Shown here piece after piece: positions 17,317 through 26,243 of a stretch of DNA of 64,000 nucleotides; position 1 is the first letter of the stretch; each line of letters begins with the position of its first letter. Below the pieces are notes generated by a model. It ran no database searches, had not been told where the DNA came from, and worked only from the letters and a program-made list of their open reading frames with translations. The stretch spans positions 124,001 through 188,000 of the forward strand of contig NZ_JAKFHA010000010.1 in the NCBI RefSeq assembly GCF_021502675.1, written 5' to 3'. Origin of the DNA: Yinghuangia soli. GTDB taxonomy: Bacteria > Actinomycetota > Actinomycetes > Streptomycetales > Streptomycetaceae. Made by a program: the position numbers and the translations under genes.

Positions 17317-18858
17317 TCAGTGCATGACCGAGACCTTCGGCGCGGAGCCCGCGGTGTCGCCGGAGCCCTCCCCGCCTTCCGCGACCTCGGCGTTCGCGGA
17401 CTTGCCGCGGACCAGCAGCAGGAGCAGCGCGGTGGCCAGGCCCACGGCGGCGAAGACCGCGGTGGCCAGGAAGCCGGCCTGGAAGCCGTCCGTGAGGCCC
17501 TCCGGCGTGGTGCCGGTGGTCTGCGCCAGGGCGACCGACGAGGCGATGGCGATGCCGAGCGCGGCACCGATCTGGAAGACCGCGTTGTTGATGCCCGAGA
17601 CGAGGCCGGACTCCTCCGGCTTGGCGCCGGTGAGCGAGGCGATCGACGCCGCGACGTTGGTGCTGCCGATGCCGGTGCCGAAGATGACCAGGCCGAAGAA
17701 CAGGTCGCTCCAGTAGCCGCCGTTCGCATCGATCTGCGTGAGCAGCAGCAGGCCGCCGGTGAGCAGCGACATGCCGACGATGGCGATCGGCTTGTAGCCG
17801 ATCCTGGCGACCAGCCGGGCGCTGATGTTGGCGCCGACGATCGACATGAGGGCGTAGATCGCGGTGCTCAGGCCGAACTTGACCGCGCTGTACCCGAGGA
17901 CCTGCTGGGCGTACAGCGACGTGATGAGCGCGCCGCCGTACACCGCCATTGCCACGATGAGCATCAGGATGTTGCCGCCCACGAGGGTCGGCGACTTGAA
18001 GACGCGCAGCGGGACGAGCGGGGCCTTGGAGCGGTTCTCGATCGCCGCGAAGACCGCGAGCAGGACCGCGGAGGCGGCCAGCAGGCCGAGCGTGCGGCCG
18101 GATGTCCAGCCGGCCTCCGGGGCGTCCACGACGGCGTACACCAGCGCCGCGATCGCCGCGGTGATGGTGATCGCCCCGGCCGGGTCGAAGTTCTTGCGGC
18201 CCGGTGCGACCGGGGTCTCACGCAGCACCTTCGGGCCGAGCAGCAGCACGGCGGCGACCACCGGCACGTTGATGTAGAAGATCCACTCCCAGCCCAGGCC
18301 GTCGGTGATCGGACCGCCGATGAGCAGCGCGGCGGTGGCGCCGAACGCGCCGATGCCGGTCCAGATGCCGAGTGCCTTGTTGCGCTCCGGGCCCTCGGCG
18401 AAGGTGTGCATGAGGACGGCCATCGCGGTCGGCGTCATGATCGCCGCCGCGGCGCCCTGCAGGATGCGCGCCCCGATCAGCATCTCGGAGTTCACCGCGA
18501 GGCCGCACAGGACCGACGCGATGCCGAACAGCGCGGTGCCGACCATGAACATGCGCCGGCCGCCGAGCAGGTCGGCCGTGCGGCCGCCGAACATCAGCAG
18601 GCCGCCGAAGCTGAGCAGGTACGCGCTCATCACCCACTGCACGTCGCCCGCCGCGAAGCCGAGGTCGGACTCCATCGCGGGCAGCGCCAGCATGACGATC
18701 TGCGAGTCGACGATGACCATGAAGAACGACATGACCAGCAGCGTCAGCGCCTTCCATCTGCGGGCATCGGGCGGTCCGGCGGGGGAGTGGGGCCGTGCGG
18801 TGCCGGCCGGTCGGGCCGGCGGTCCGGCGGCCGGGCGGGCGGCGTCGGTGTTCCTCAT
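17317..18858 (-). CDS. MFS transporter, DHA2-type (14 helices)
   Basis: This 513-residue permease has MVIVDSQIVMLALPAME in helix 1, GGRTADLLGGRRMFM between helices 2 and 3, and the motif-C helix ARILQGAAAAIMTPTAMAV. About 14 helices are predicted, as in the EmrB/QacA group. ATG at 18858 has GGAG ahead; the frame stays open to 18984 but the extra residues are charged and low-complexity. It is divergent from the SARP regulator across a 323-bp region, so the regulator may control this pump, although that is inference. Confidence 0.9.
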   Translation of the reverse strand: MRNTDAARPAAGPPARPAGTARPHSPAGPPDARRWKALTLLVMSFFMVIVDSQIVMLALPAMESDLGFAAGDVQWVMSAYLLSFGGLLMFGGRTADLLGGRRMFMVGTALFGIASVLCGLAVNSEMLIGARILQGAAAAIMTPTAMAVLMHTFAEGPERNKALGIWTGIGAFGATAALLIGGPITDGLGWEWIFYINVPVVAAVLLLGPKVLRETPVAPGRKNFDPAGAITITAAIAALVYAVVDAPEAGWTSGRTLGLLAASAVLLAVFAAIENRSKAPLVPLRVFKSPTLVGGNILMLIVAMAVYGGALITSLYAQQVLGYSAVKFGLSTAIYALMSIVGANISARLVARIGYKPIAIVGMSLLTGGLLLLTQIDANGGYWSDLFFGLVIFGTGIGSTNVAASIASLTGAKPEESGLVSGINNAVFQIGAALGIAIASSVALAQTTGTTPEGLTDGFQAGFLATAVFAAVGLATALLLLLVRGKSANAEVAEGGEGSGDTAGSAPKVSVMH

Positions 18859-19181
18859 CCTGGTCTCCGTGGAGTGGGCCGCCGCGTCGTCGCGGCGGGT
18901 GCGGGTCCGGTCGGCGGGTGTGCGGTCCGGGAGGTCTGCATGACCCCCGCGGCCCGTGCTGTCCTTGCGGTCCGTGGGGGCCATGCGGGCCTCGCTTCCT
19001 TCGGTGCCTGCCGGGTGCCTGCCGGGCCTGCCGTAGGTCCGCCGGGCGCCTGTGCCGGCCGCCGGTCCGGCGGCCGTCCGGCTTCCTGGGGACCACCTTC
19101 CGGCGGGCCCCTCTCGGCGGGCTCACGGTCCGCTCACGGCGCTCTCCGCGGCACTCACGGGCGCTGGGCTACGGTGCTGCC
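18859..19181. other. Divergent promoter region between MFS pump and SARP gene
   Basis: These 323 bp carry no credible gene. They contain a tandem repeat of TGCCTGCCGGG (two copies and a partial third near 19012-19040), degenerate 9-bp periodic sequence around 18960-19000, and the direct repeats described separately at 19122-19160. Confidence 0.6.
19122..19175 (+). promoter_or_regulatory. Candidate SARP-binding direct repeats and -10 of the SARP gene
   Basis: CTCACGG occurs at 19122-19128, 19133-19139 and 19154-19160. The first two are spaced 11 bp apart and the third 21 bp further. A TACGGT -10-like hexamer lies at 19170-19175, 9 bases after the last repeat, and the ATG is at 19182, so transcription could be leaderless. 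SARP proteins are known to bind heptamer direct repeats of about 11-bp period just upstream of a -10. Confidence 0.5.
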
Positions 19182-22100
19182 ATGCGTTTCGGAGTCCTGG
19201 GTCCGCTGGAGGTGCGGACCACCGCGGGCACCCCGGTCTCCGTCGGCGAACCCAAGGTCAGGGCGCTGCTGGCCGACCTCGTGGTGCATGCCGGCCGCCC
19301 GGTCGCCGTCGACCGGCTGCTCGACGACCTGTGGGGCGAGGACCTGCCGGGCCGGCCCGGTCCGGCGCTGCAGACCAAGGTGTGGCAGCTGCGCCGCACA
19401 CTGGAGGCGGCCGAGCCGGGTGCCCGGGAACTCGTCGTGTCGCGCGCCCCCGGCTACCTGCTGGCGACGGCCCGCGACGCGGTCGACGCGCTGCTCTTCG
19501 AAGACCTCTGCGCGCAGGCCCGCGGCACCGCTGATCCGCAGGCCAGGACGGCGCTGCTGGGCCGCGCGCTCGGGCTGTGGCGGGGCGCGGCGTACGCCGA
19601 CTTCGCGGACGCCGAGTTCGCCCGGTCCGCGAGCCGGCGGCTGGAGGAGCTGCGGCTGGTCGCGCTGGAGGAACTTGCCGAGGCGCGGCTCGGACTCGGC
19701 GAGCACCACGTGCTGGCCGGCGAACTCGCCGACCTGGCCGCCGAGCACCCGCTGCGCGAGCGCCTGCACGCCACGTACATACGTGCGCTGTACCGGGCGG
19801 GCCGCCAGAGCGAGGCGCTGGAGCGGTATGCGGCGCTCCGCGAACGCCTGGCCGACGAACTGGGCGTGGACCCCGGCCCCGGCCTGGCCGCGCTCTACCA
19901 GGCGATCCTGGAACAGGACCCGGCCCTGGACGCGCCGCAGGTGCCGGCCCCGGCCGCCCCCATGTCCCCGGCCGCCGCCCCGGCCCCGGCACCCGTCCGC
20001 GAACCGGGAGCGGCATCGCTCCCCGAGACGGCCGCCCGCACCGCACCGCCCCGCGCGCGCGGCAATCTCCCCGCGCCGCTCACCGGCCTCGTCGGCCGCT
20101 CGGCCGACCGCGCCGCGGTACGCAGCCTGGTGGCACCCGCCGCCCCCGACGCCGATGCGGACGCCGAAGGCTCCGCCGCGCGCCTGGTGACCCTCACCGG
20201 CCCCGGCGGCGTCGGCAAGACCCGCCTCGCGCTGGCCGCCGCGGGCGATGCCGCCGACGCCTTCCCGGACGGCACATGGCTGGTCGAACTGGCCGGCCTC
20301 GACCGCTCCGCGCGCGCCGGAGCCCAGGTTCCGGCCGCGGACATCGCCACCGCCGTGGCCGCCGCCCTCGGCATGCGCGACGACACCCGGACCCGGGCGT
20401 CCCGCACGCCCTCGTCCGCCGACCCGATGGACGGGCTCGTCACGGCTCTCCAGGACAAGCAGATCCTGATCGTCCTCGACAACTGCGAGCACGTGGTCGA
20501 CCCGGTCGCCGATCTCGCCGCACTCCTGCTCGGCCGGGTTCCCGGACTGCACCTGCTGGCCACCAGCCAGGAGCCGCTCGGCATCGACGGCGAACTCGTC
20601 TACGCCGTGGGTGCCTTGGCACTGCCCGAGGCGGACGTCCGCGATCTGGCGGAACTCGGGCGCTCCGATGCGGTACGCCTGTTCCTGGCCCGCGCGGCCG
20701 CTGCCGCACCCGGGTTCCGGCTGGACGCCGCGGACGTGTCCGCGGTCGCGGCAATCTGCCGCCGCCTCGACGGACTGCCCCTCGCCCTGGAACTCGCCGC
20801 CACCCGGGTGCGGGTGCTGGGCGTACGCGATCTCGCCGAGCGCCTCGACGACCGCTTCCGGGTGCTCGCCGCGGGCCGCCGCAACGCGCCCGCGCGCCAG
20901 CAGACCCTGCGTTCGATCATCGACTGGAGCTGGGAACTCCTCGGCGAACCCGAGCGCGTGGTGCTGCGGCGCCTGGCCACCCAGGCCGAAGGCTGCACAC
21001 TCGACGCCGCGGAGCGCATCTGCGGCGGCGTCCTCGCCACCGAGGCCCCCGCGGCCGGCGATACCGGATCGGCTGCCCCCGGGACCGGCGTCCCCGAAGC
21101 GGACGTCCTGGACCTGCTCGCCCGGCTGGTCGACCGCTCCCTCGTCGTGGCCGCCGAACCGGCCCCCGGCGCCGGCATCCGCTACCGGCTGCTGGAGTCG
21201 GTGGCCGCGTACTGCCTCGAACGCCTCGACGAGGCCGGCGAGACGGCCGCCGTGTGGCGGCGGCACACCGCGTACTACACCGAACTCGCCGAGACCGCCG
21301 CGCCGCACCTGCGCGACCACACCCAGCGCCAGTGGCTGGAGCGCCTCGACACGGAGACGGCCAACCTGCGCAACGCGCTGGAGGCGGCGGCCCGGCACGG
21401 CGACGCGACGTCGGCGCTGCGCCTGGCCACCGGTCTCGGTTGGTACTGGCTCCTACGCGGCCGGCTCGGCGAGGCCCGGCGCTCGCTGGACGCCGCCCTG
21501 GCCGTCCCGGACACCGGTGCCGCCCCCGAACTGCGTGCGATGACCGTGGTCTGGCGCGCCGCCTACGCCCTGCACTCGGGCGCGCCCGACGGCCTGGTCC
21601 TCGCGGAACATGCCGTCACCGTCGCGGAGTCCATCGCCTCGCCGCGCGACCAGGCGAACGCCCTGTGGCTGCTGGCCTTCACCCTGTACGGCTCGGGCGA
21701 CCTGGACGGCAACCACGAACGCGTCGGCCGCGCGCTGGCGCTGTTCGAGACGCTCGACGACCGCTGGGGCACGGCCGCGTCGCTGTCCGTCCTCGCCGGG
21801 CACGCCTTCATCCGCGGCGATCTCCCTCTCGCCACCCGGCAGGCCACGGCCAGTCTCCGCATATTCCGTGAACTGGGCGACCGCTGGGGCCAGTTGCGGG
21901 TCGGCGAGACGCTGGCCATGGTCGCCGAGATCACCGAGGACTACGAAGGAGCCGCCCGCGAATACCGCGACGGGCTGCGGATGGCCGAGGAACTCGGCCT
22001 GTGGACGGACGCCTCGTACAAGTGGTCGGGCCTCGGGCGGATCGCCCTGCTGACCCACGACTACGCCAACGCCGACATCCTCCACGAGCGCGGAAGGCTG

Positions 22101-22628
22101 CTGGCCGTCGAGCACGCGCACAAGCGCGGCGAGCAGTTCGCCGAGATCGGCCTGGCCCTCAGCGCCCGGCGCCAAGGGCGGCTGGACGACGCCGAGGCGC
22201 ACCTGCTCAAGTGGCTGGACTGGCTGCGCGACGTGTACGGCGAACTCGGCATCGCCCTGGTGATGGCCGAGTTGGGCTTCATCGCCGAACAGCGCGGCGA
22301 CGCCGGCGAGGCCCGCCGCCTGCAGCGCGAGGGGTACGACGCCGCGCGGGCCACCGGCGACCCCCGCTCGCTGGCCCTCGCCTTGGAAGGCCTGGCCGGT
22401 GCGGAAGCGCTGGCCGGGGGGTACGCGCACGCCGCCCGCCTGCTCGGCAGCGCGGCGGCCGCCCGGGAGTCGGTCGGCGTGCCGCTCGCCAAGGCCGAGA
22501 GCGGCGACCTCGACCGCATCACCGCGGCCGCCCAGGCCGCCCTCGGCAAAACGGAGTTCGACCGCCTGCTCGCCTCCGGCCGCGCCGAGTCCCCGGACGG
22601 CATCGTCCGCGAACTGCCGTTCGGCTGA
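19182..22628 (+). CDS. Large SARP-family regulator with ATPase and TPR domains (AfsR-like)
   Basis: This 1148-residue protein has an OmpR-type winged-helix DNA-binding domain (1-95, beginning MRFGVLGPLEVR) and a BTAD domain (about 97-245). A Pro/Ala linker leads to an NB-ARC/AAA-type ATPase with Walker A TGPGGVGKT (339-347) and Walker B ILIVLDNCEHV near 430, and a long helical TPR-like C-terminus (about 760-1148). Such proteins activate secondary-metabolite or transport genes in response to nucleotide or effector binding. The start has no obvious ribosome site, consistent with a leaderless mRNA. It is divergent from a DHA2 pump. The partner or ligand is unknown. Confidence 0.92.
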   Translation: MRFGVLGPLEVRTTAGTPVSVGEPKVRALLADLVVHAGRPVAVDRLLDDLWGEDLPGRPGPALQTKVWQLRRTLEAAEPGARELVVSRAPGYLLATARDAVDALLFEDLCAQARGTADPQARTALLGRALGLWRGAAYADFADAEFARSASRRLEELRLVALEELAEARLGLGEHHVLAGELADLAAEHPLRERLHATYIRALYRAGRQSEALERYAALRERLADELGVDPGPGLAALYQAILEQDPALDAPQVPAPAAPMSPAAAPAPAPVREPGAASLPETAARTAPPRARGNLPAPLTGLVGRSADRAAVRSLVAPAAPDADADAEGSAARLVTLTGPGGVGKTRLALAAAGDAADAFPDGTWLVELAGLDRSARAGAQVPAADIATAVAAALGMRDDTRTRASRTPSSADPMDGLVTALQDKQILIVLDNCEHVVDPVADLAALLLGRVPGLHLLATSQEPLGIDGELVYAVGALALPEADVRDLAELGRSDAVRLFLARAAAAAPGFRLDAADVSAVAAICRRLDGLPLALELAATRVRVLGVRDLAERLDDRFRVLAAGRRNAPARQQTLRSIIDWSWELLGEPERVVLRRLATQAEGCTLDAAERICGGVLATEAPAAGDTGSAAPGTGVPEADVLDLLARLVDRSLVVAAEPAPGAGIRYRLLESVAAYCLERLDEAGETAAVWRRHTAYYTELAETAAPHLRDHTQRQWLERLDTETANLRNALEAAARHGDATSALRLATGLGWYWLLRGRLGEARRSLDAALAVPDTGAAPELRAMTVVWRAAYALHSGAPDGLVLAEHAVTVAESIASPRDQANALWLLAFTLYGSGDLDGNHERVGRALALFETLDDRWGTAASLSVLAGHAFIRGDLPLATRQATASLRIFRELGDRWGQLRVGETLAMVAEITEDYEGAAREYRDGLRMAEELGLWTDASYKWSGLGRIALLTHDYANADILHERGRLLAVEHAHKRGEQFAEIGLALSARRQGRLDDAEAHLLKWLDWLRDVYGELGIALVMAELGFIAEQRGDAGEARRLQREGYDAARATGDPRSLALALEGLAGAEALAGGYAHAARLLGSAAAARESVGVPLAKAESGDLDRITAAAQAALGKTEFDRLLASGRAESPDGIVRELPFG

Positions 22629-22659
22629 ACCTCCGCGCCCCCTGGGACCGCTCCCGGGG

Positions 22660-22692
22660 CCCGTCCCCGCGCCCCGACAGCGCGGGGACGGG
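22660..22692. terminator. Bidirectional terminator hairpin
   Basis: A perfect 13-bp stem, CCCGTCCCCGCGC with its complement, surrounds a 7-base loop between the convergent SARP gene and the NAD(P)-binding protein gene whose stop is 3 bp away. Confidence 0.7.
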
Positions 22693-22694
22693 GG

Positions 22695-23513
22695 TCAGGA
22701 AGCGGCCAGCCAGTCGGCGAACGCCGGTCCGGCGAGCAGGGCGTCCGCACCCGGGAGCAGGGCGCCGCTCTCCAGCAGCTTGCGGTCCGGGGTGTTCGGG
22801 TCGCTGACCTCGACCACCTCCACGGCCTCGCCGCGGTGCGCGAACACGAGCCGGGCGGCTTTGGCGAGGCTCTCCTCGCGCGGTCCGGCGATCTCCGGGA
22901 ACGGCATGCGGGTCGAACCGGCCGCGGGCGCCGGGCCGTTCGCCAGGTCCACAAGGGCCTGCGCGACCGCCGAGCAGGCCACCAGCTGGGTGCGCATGAC
23001 CGGGACGTACGCGGTGCCGCCCTGGCGTCCCCAGCTCACCAGCAGCTCGACGAACTCGTGGAACTGCGCTGCGCGCAGGATCTGGACCGGGAGCGGCCCG
23101 CCGGCCAGGGCCTTCTCGTGCGCGACCTTGGCGAGGTTGTAGCCGCCCTCCGATGCGTCGATGCCGATGATCGAGACCGACACGATGCGCTCGACGCCCG
23201 CCGCGGCGCCGTACTCGTGCAGGTTGCGCGCCGAGGCGGTGAAGAACGCGATGGCGTCCTGCTCGTCCGGCGACGGCGTGCTCGCGGTGTCGATCACGAT
23301 GTCCACTCCGGCAAGGGCGTCGGCGAGGCCCTCGCCGGTCACCACGTCGATCCCGGCGGACCGCGAGATCGCCACGACGTCGTGTCCCTGCTCGCGAAGG
23401 ATGCGGGCCACGTGGCTGCCCAGGCGGCCGGTCGCGCCCGCCACGGCGATCTTCTTCGGCTGGACGGCCTGCGCGGCCTGCGCGGTCTGCGGGTCCTGCG
23501 TGTTCTGCGGCAT
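22695..23513 (-). CDS. NmrA/atypical SDR NAD(P)H-binding protein
   Basis: This 272-residue protein opens with a Gln-rich leader (QDPQTAQAAQAVQ), then KKIAVAGATGRLGSHV, the GxxGxxG dinucleotide loop of atypical SDRs. VERIVSVSIIGIDASEGGYN and LAKVAHEKAL follow, with the active-site YN-x-x-K arrangement typical of the NmrA/YwnB group. Members are NADPH sensors or quinone/sugar reductases, and the substrate is not predictable. ATG at 23513 has GGAG ahead. The next gene upstream on the same strand is the sigma factor fusion, 185 bp away. Confidence 0.8.
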   Translation of the reverse strand: MPQNTQDPQTAQAAQAVQPKKIAVAGATGRLGSHVARILREQGHDVVAISRSAGIDVVTGEGLADALAGVDIVIDTASTPSPDEQDAIAFFTASARNLHEYGAAAGVERIVSVSIIGIDASEGGYNLAKVAHEKALAGGPLPVQILRAAQFHEFVELLVSWGRQGGTAYVPVMRTQLVACSAVAQALVDLANGPAPAAGSTRMPFPEIAGPREESLAKAARLVFAHRGEAVEVVEVSDPNTPDRKLLESGALLPGADALLAGPAFADWLAAS

Positions 23514-23698
23514 GTCCGGTTCTCCGTCGGTGTGTCCGGCGGGCCGGCCCCGTTTCCCGGGGCCTTCCCGCTTCCGTTCTGCGCTGTCGAAGCATTGACG
23601 GAGCCCGGCCCGGAGATGTGACGGGCACTGCCGAGGAATTTCCGGCAGGGCTCTCGCCTGGGGCCGCGGCGGCCTGCGCAGGCGGAAGGTTCGCGGCG

Positions 23699-25723
23699 TC
23701 AGCCCGTGGCGCGCAGTTGCCGCAGGGTGAGCCCGGTCGTGGTCTTGCAGAGGTACTCCGCGCGTTCGTACGACAGCCGCCCGCGGCCGGTGTGCGGGCA
23801 GATGTCGCGTGCGCCCAGCGTGCGCAGGCGGGCCGGACCCGGACGCCGGTCGGAAAGGAACAGCGGCCCGCTGGTGCGCGCGCCGACGAGTTCCGCCAGC
23901 AGCGCGGCCGCCGAGGACCGCCACGCCACCCGGTGCCGGCCCGAAGTGCCGGGCAGCGCGCGGCGGTCGGCCACGTCCAGATCCTCCACGTTGAGGCCGA
24001 GCACGGCCGACACCGCGGCCTCCGACTCCCGCAGGAGCGTCCACAGCGCGCGCTCGCGCAAGGCGGATTCCTGCAGAGCCCGCCGCAGGACGTCGGAACC
24101 GCCTGGGGGTTCCCCGGGACCCGCGGCTCCAGCCGAGGAAGTTCCTTTCCTCCTGGACGAGTTGTCGCGCCGCCGCACGAGCCGGGCGTCCAGGTGCGGG
24201 ACTTCGGCCCAGGCGCCGAACGACCCGACCGCGGCCCGATGCCGGTTCCACGTCGCCGCCGCGGCGCTGCCCCAGGCGGTGCGGAACACGCCCGCCACCT
24301 GGTCCGCGGTCATGGCGGCCACCGGCAGGCCGTCGCCCAGTGCCAGGCGCAGGCGCTGCAGCGTCTGGCCGTACGAGCGGGCGGTGGCAGGCGGGAGTTC
24401 CTCGCGCGCCAGGAACGCCTGCGCTGCCTCCCCGAGCGTGGGTCCCTGGTCCCGGGTGCCCGGCGCTCCGGCCGGCACCGAGGCCGCGCGGCGCAGCAGG
24501 AAGTCCCGTTCCGCCGCGTTCTTCGTCAGCGCGGCGGCCCGTTCGAACTCGCGTCGCGCCTCCTCGCGGCGGCCCGACCGCAGCAAGAGGTCGCCGCGGA
24601 CGCCGGGCAGCAAGTGGTAATCGCGCAGCGCCGGGTCGGCGAGGAGTTCCTCGGTCAGCGCCAGCCCGGCTTCGGGGCCGGCCGCCATGCCCACCGCGAC
24701 CGCCTGGTTCAGCCGGACCACGGGCGACGGCACCAGCCGCACGAGTGCCTCGTACAGTCCGGCGATGCGCGGCCAGTCGGTCTCCTCGGCACTGGACGCC
24801 TGCGCGTGGCAGACCGCGATCGCGGCCTGCAGCACGTATGGCCCGGCCGTCCCGCCCGCGGCCCGGGCCCGGAGCATGGCGGCGAACCCGCGGCGGATCA
24901 GCAGCGGGTCCCAGCGACCGCGGTTCTGCGCGTGCAGCGGTACGGGTTCGCCGCCCGGACCGGTGCGGGCCGCGGCCCGGGAGGCCTGGATCTCCATGAG
25001 GGCGACCAGGCCGTGCACTTCGGCCTCGTCCGGGGCGGCGTCGGCGAGCAGGCGGCCCAGCCGCAGCGCTTCCAGGCACAGCCCGGGACGCATCAGGTCG
25101 TCGCCGGAGGTCGCCGAGTAGCCCTCGTTGAAGATCAGGTAGACGACTTCGAGGACCGACGCCAGGCGGTCGGCAAGCTCGGCGCCGTCCGGGAGTTCGA
25201 AGGCGACCCCGGCGTCGGCCAGGGTCTGCTTCGCGGTCGCGATGCGCCGCGCGACGAGCGGCTCGACGGTCAGGAACGCCCGGGCGATCTCGGCCGCGGT
25301 CAGCCCGCCGAGCAGCCGCAGGGTGAGGGCCACCCGGGACTCGGTGGGCAGCACCGGGTGGCACGAGACGAACATGAGGCGGAGGAGGTCGGCCGGCTCG
25401 TCGGCGGTGTCCGGGGCCCACCCGCCCGCCGGTCCGGCGTCCCGGTCCGCCTCGCGGGCCAGTTCGGCGCCGGTCTCGGCGAGCCGCCGGTCGCGCCGGA
25501 TGCGGTCGACCGCCCGGCGCTTGGCGACCAGCATGAGCCAAGCGCCCGGGTTGTCCGGGACGCCCTGCCCGGGCCACTGCTCCAGGGCCGCGACCAGGGC
25601 GTCCTGGGCCAGTTCCTCGGCGAGGCCGACGTCCCGGACCATGCGGGCGAGTGCCGCGATGATCCGGGCCGACTCCATCCGCCAGATCGCGTCGACGCTG
25701 CGGTGGACGTCCGTCACCGGCAC
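23699..25723 (-). CDS. ECF42-type sigma factor fused to a degenerate tyrosine-recombinase module
   Basis: This is one uninterrupted 674-codon frame. Residues 1-75 are sigma region 2 (AEELAQDALVAALEQWP and AVDRIRRDRR), about 125-178 are region 4, and 180-415 are the long C-terminal domain typical of ECF42 (EVVYLIFNEGYSATSG). ECF42 proteins normally end near residue 415. Here residues 428-507 look like the SAM-like core-binding domain of phage-type integrases (PATARSYGQTLQRLRLALG), and 545-674 resemble the catalytic domain. The latter is damaged: the box I Arg is Ala570, box II reads TLRQLRAT instead of the usual H-x-x-R-H, and the nucleophile Tyr is missing. Recombinase activity is therefore unlikely. 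The start GTG lies 25 bp after the DGPF gene. Confidence 0.85.
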   Translation of the reverse strand: MPVTDVHRSVDAIWRMESARIIAALARMVRDVGLAEELAQDALVAALEQWPGQGVPDNPGAWLMLVAKRRAVDRIRRDRRLAETGAELAREADRDAGPAGGWAPDTADEPADLLRLMFVSCHPVLPTESRVALTLRLLGGLTAAEIARAFLTVEPLVARRIATAKQTLADAGVAFELPDGAELADRLASVLEVVYLIFNEGYSATSGDDLMRPGLCLEALRLGRLLADAAPDEAEVHGLVALMEIQASRAAARTGPGGEPVPLHAQNRGRWDPLLIRRGFAAMLRARAAGGTAGPYVLQAAIAVCHAQASSAEETDWPRIAGLYEALVRLVPSPVVRLNQAVAVGMAAGPEAGLALTEELLADPALRDYHLLPGVRGDLLLRSGRREEARREFERAAALTKNAAERDFLLRRAASVPAGAPGTRDQGPTLGEAAQAFLAREELPPATARSYGQTLQRLRLALGDGLPVAAMTADQVAGVFRTAWGSAAAATWNRHRAAVGSFGAWAEVPHLDARLVRRRDNSSRRKGTSSAGAAGPGEPPGGSDVLRRALQESALRERALWTLLRESEAAVSAVLGLNVEDLDVADRRALPGTSGRHRVAWRSSAAALLAELVGARTSGPLFLSDRRPGPARLRTLGARDICPHTGRGRLSYERAEYLCKTTTGLTLRQLRATG

Positions 25724-25748
25724 CCCGGCACCGCCGATCGGTCCCGGG

Positions 25749-26072
25749 TCACGGGCCGAACACCTCCTGGATCACGCTCTCGCCGTCCCCGACGATCGTG
25801 CGGAAGCGGCGGCCCAGCTCGACGGCCTCCTCCTTGGAGCGCACCTCGACCAGCGCGAAGCCGACCACGGCCTCCTTGGTCTCGGCGAACGGCCCGTCGG
25901 TGATGGTCAGCTCGCCGCCGGAGGAGACGAGCCGGATGCCTTCCGGGGCCAGGCCGCCGGTCGCCAGCAGCACGCCGGCCGCGGTCAACTCCTCGATGAA
26001 GGCACCCATTTCGGCGAACAGCTTCTCGTCGGGAGCGGTCGCGGAGGCCTTGGACATCATCAGGTAGCGCAT
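25749..26072 (-). CDS. DGPF/YCII-domain protein, partner of the ECF42 sigma factor
   Basis: This is a 107-residue ferredoxin-like-fold protein with the signature TDGPFAETKEAVVGF (58-72). DGPF-domain genes almost always sit beside ECF42 or ECF41-like sigma genes and are thought to be part of that regulatory unit, although their biochemical role is unsettled. ATG at 26072 has GGAG about 6 bases ahead. It is the first gene of the pair, with the sigma factor start 25 bp downstream. Confidence 0.92.
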   Translation of the reverse strand: MRYLMMSKASATAPDEKLFAEMGAFIEELTAAGVLLATGGLAPEGIRLVSSGGELTITDGPFAETKEAVVGFALVEVRSKEEAVELGRRFRTIVGDGESVIQEVFGP

Positions 26073-26243
26073 GGGGTTCTCCGGTTTCTGCGAGGTGCTC
26101 GGCCCCGACGCCGTGCCGGGGTTGCACCGTCACGTCGTCCCGGTCCATGTGACAGGGAATGCAGTCGTTCCCTGTCTTATCAGCGGGACGACGTCTTGGC
26201 GAGTCCGAACACCGCATCCACCGCACACCCGGAGGACACCGCC

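Noticed and set aside
16951-20190. A long plus-strand open frame across both MFS genes
   Set aside because: Composition is wrong-frame-like and both real MFS genes, with ribosome sites and helices, are on the other strand.
23699-24460. Separate integrase gene rather than a fusion
   Set aside because: The frame is continuous with the sigma factor and there is no ribosome site or start near residue 415, so a fused product is the simpler reading; a sequencing error cannot be excluded.
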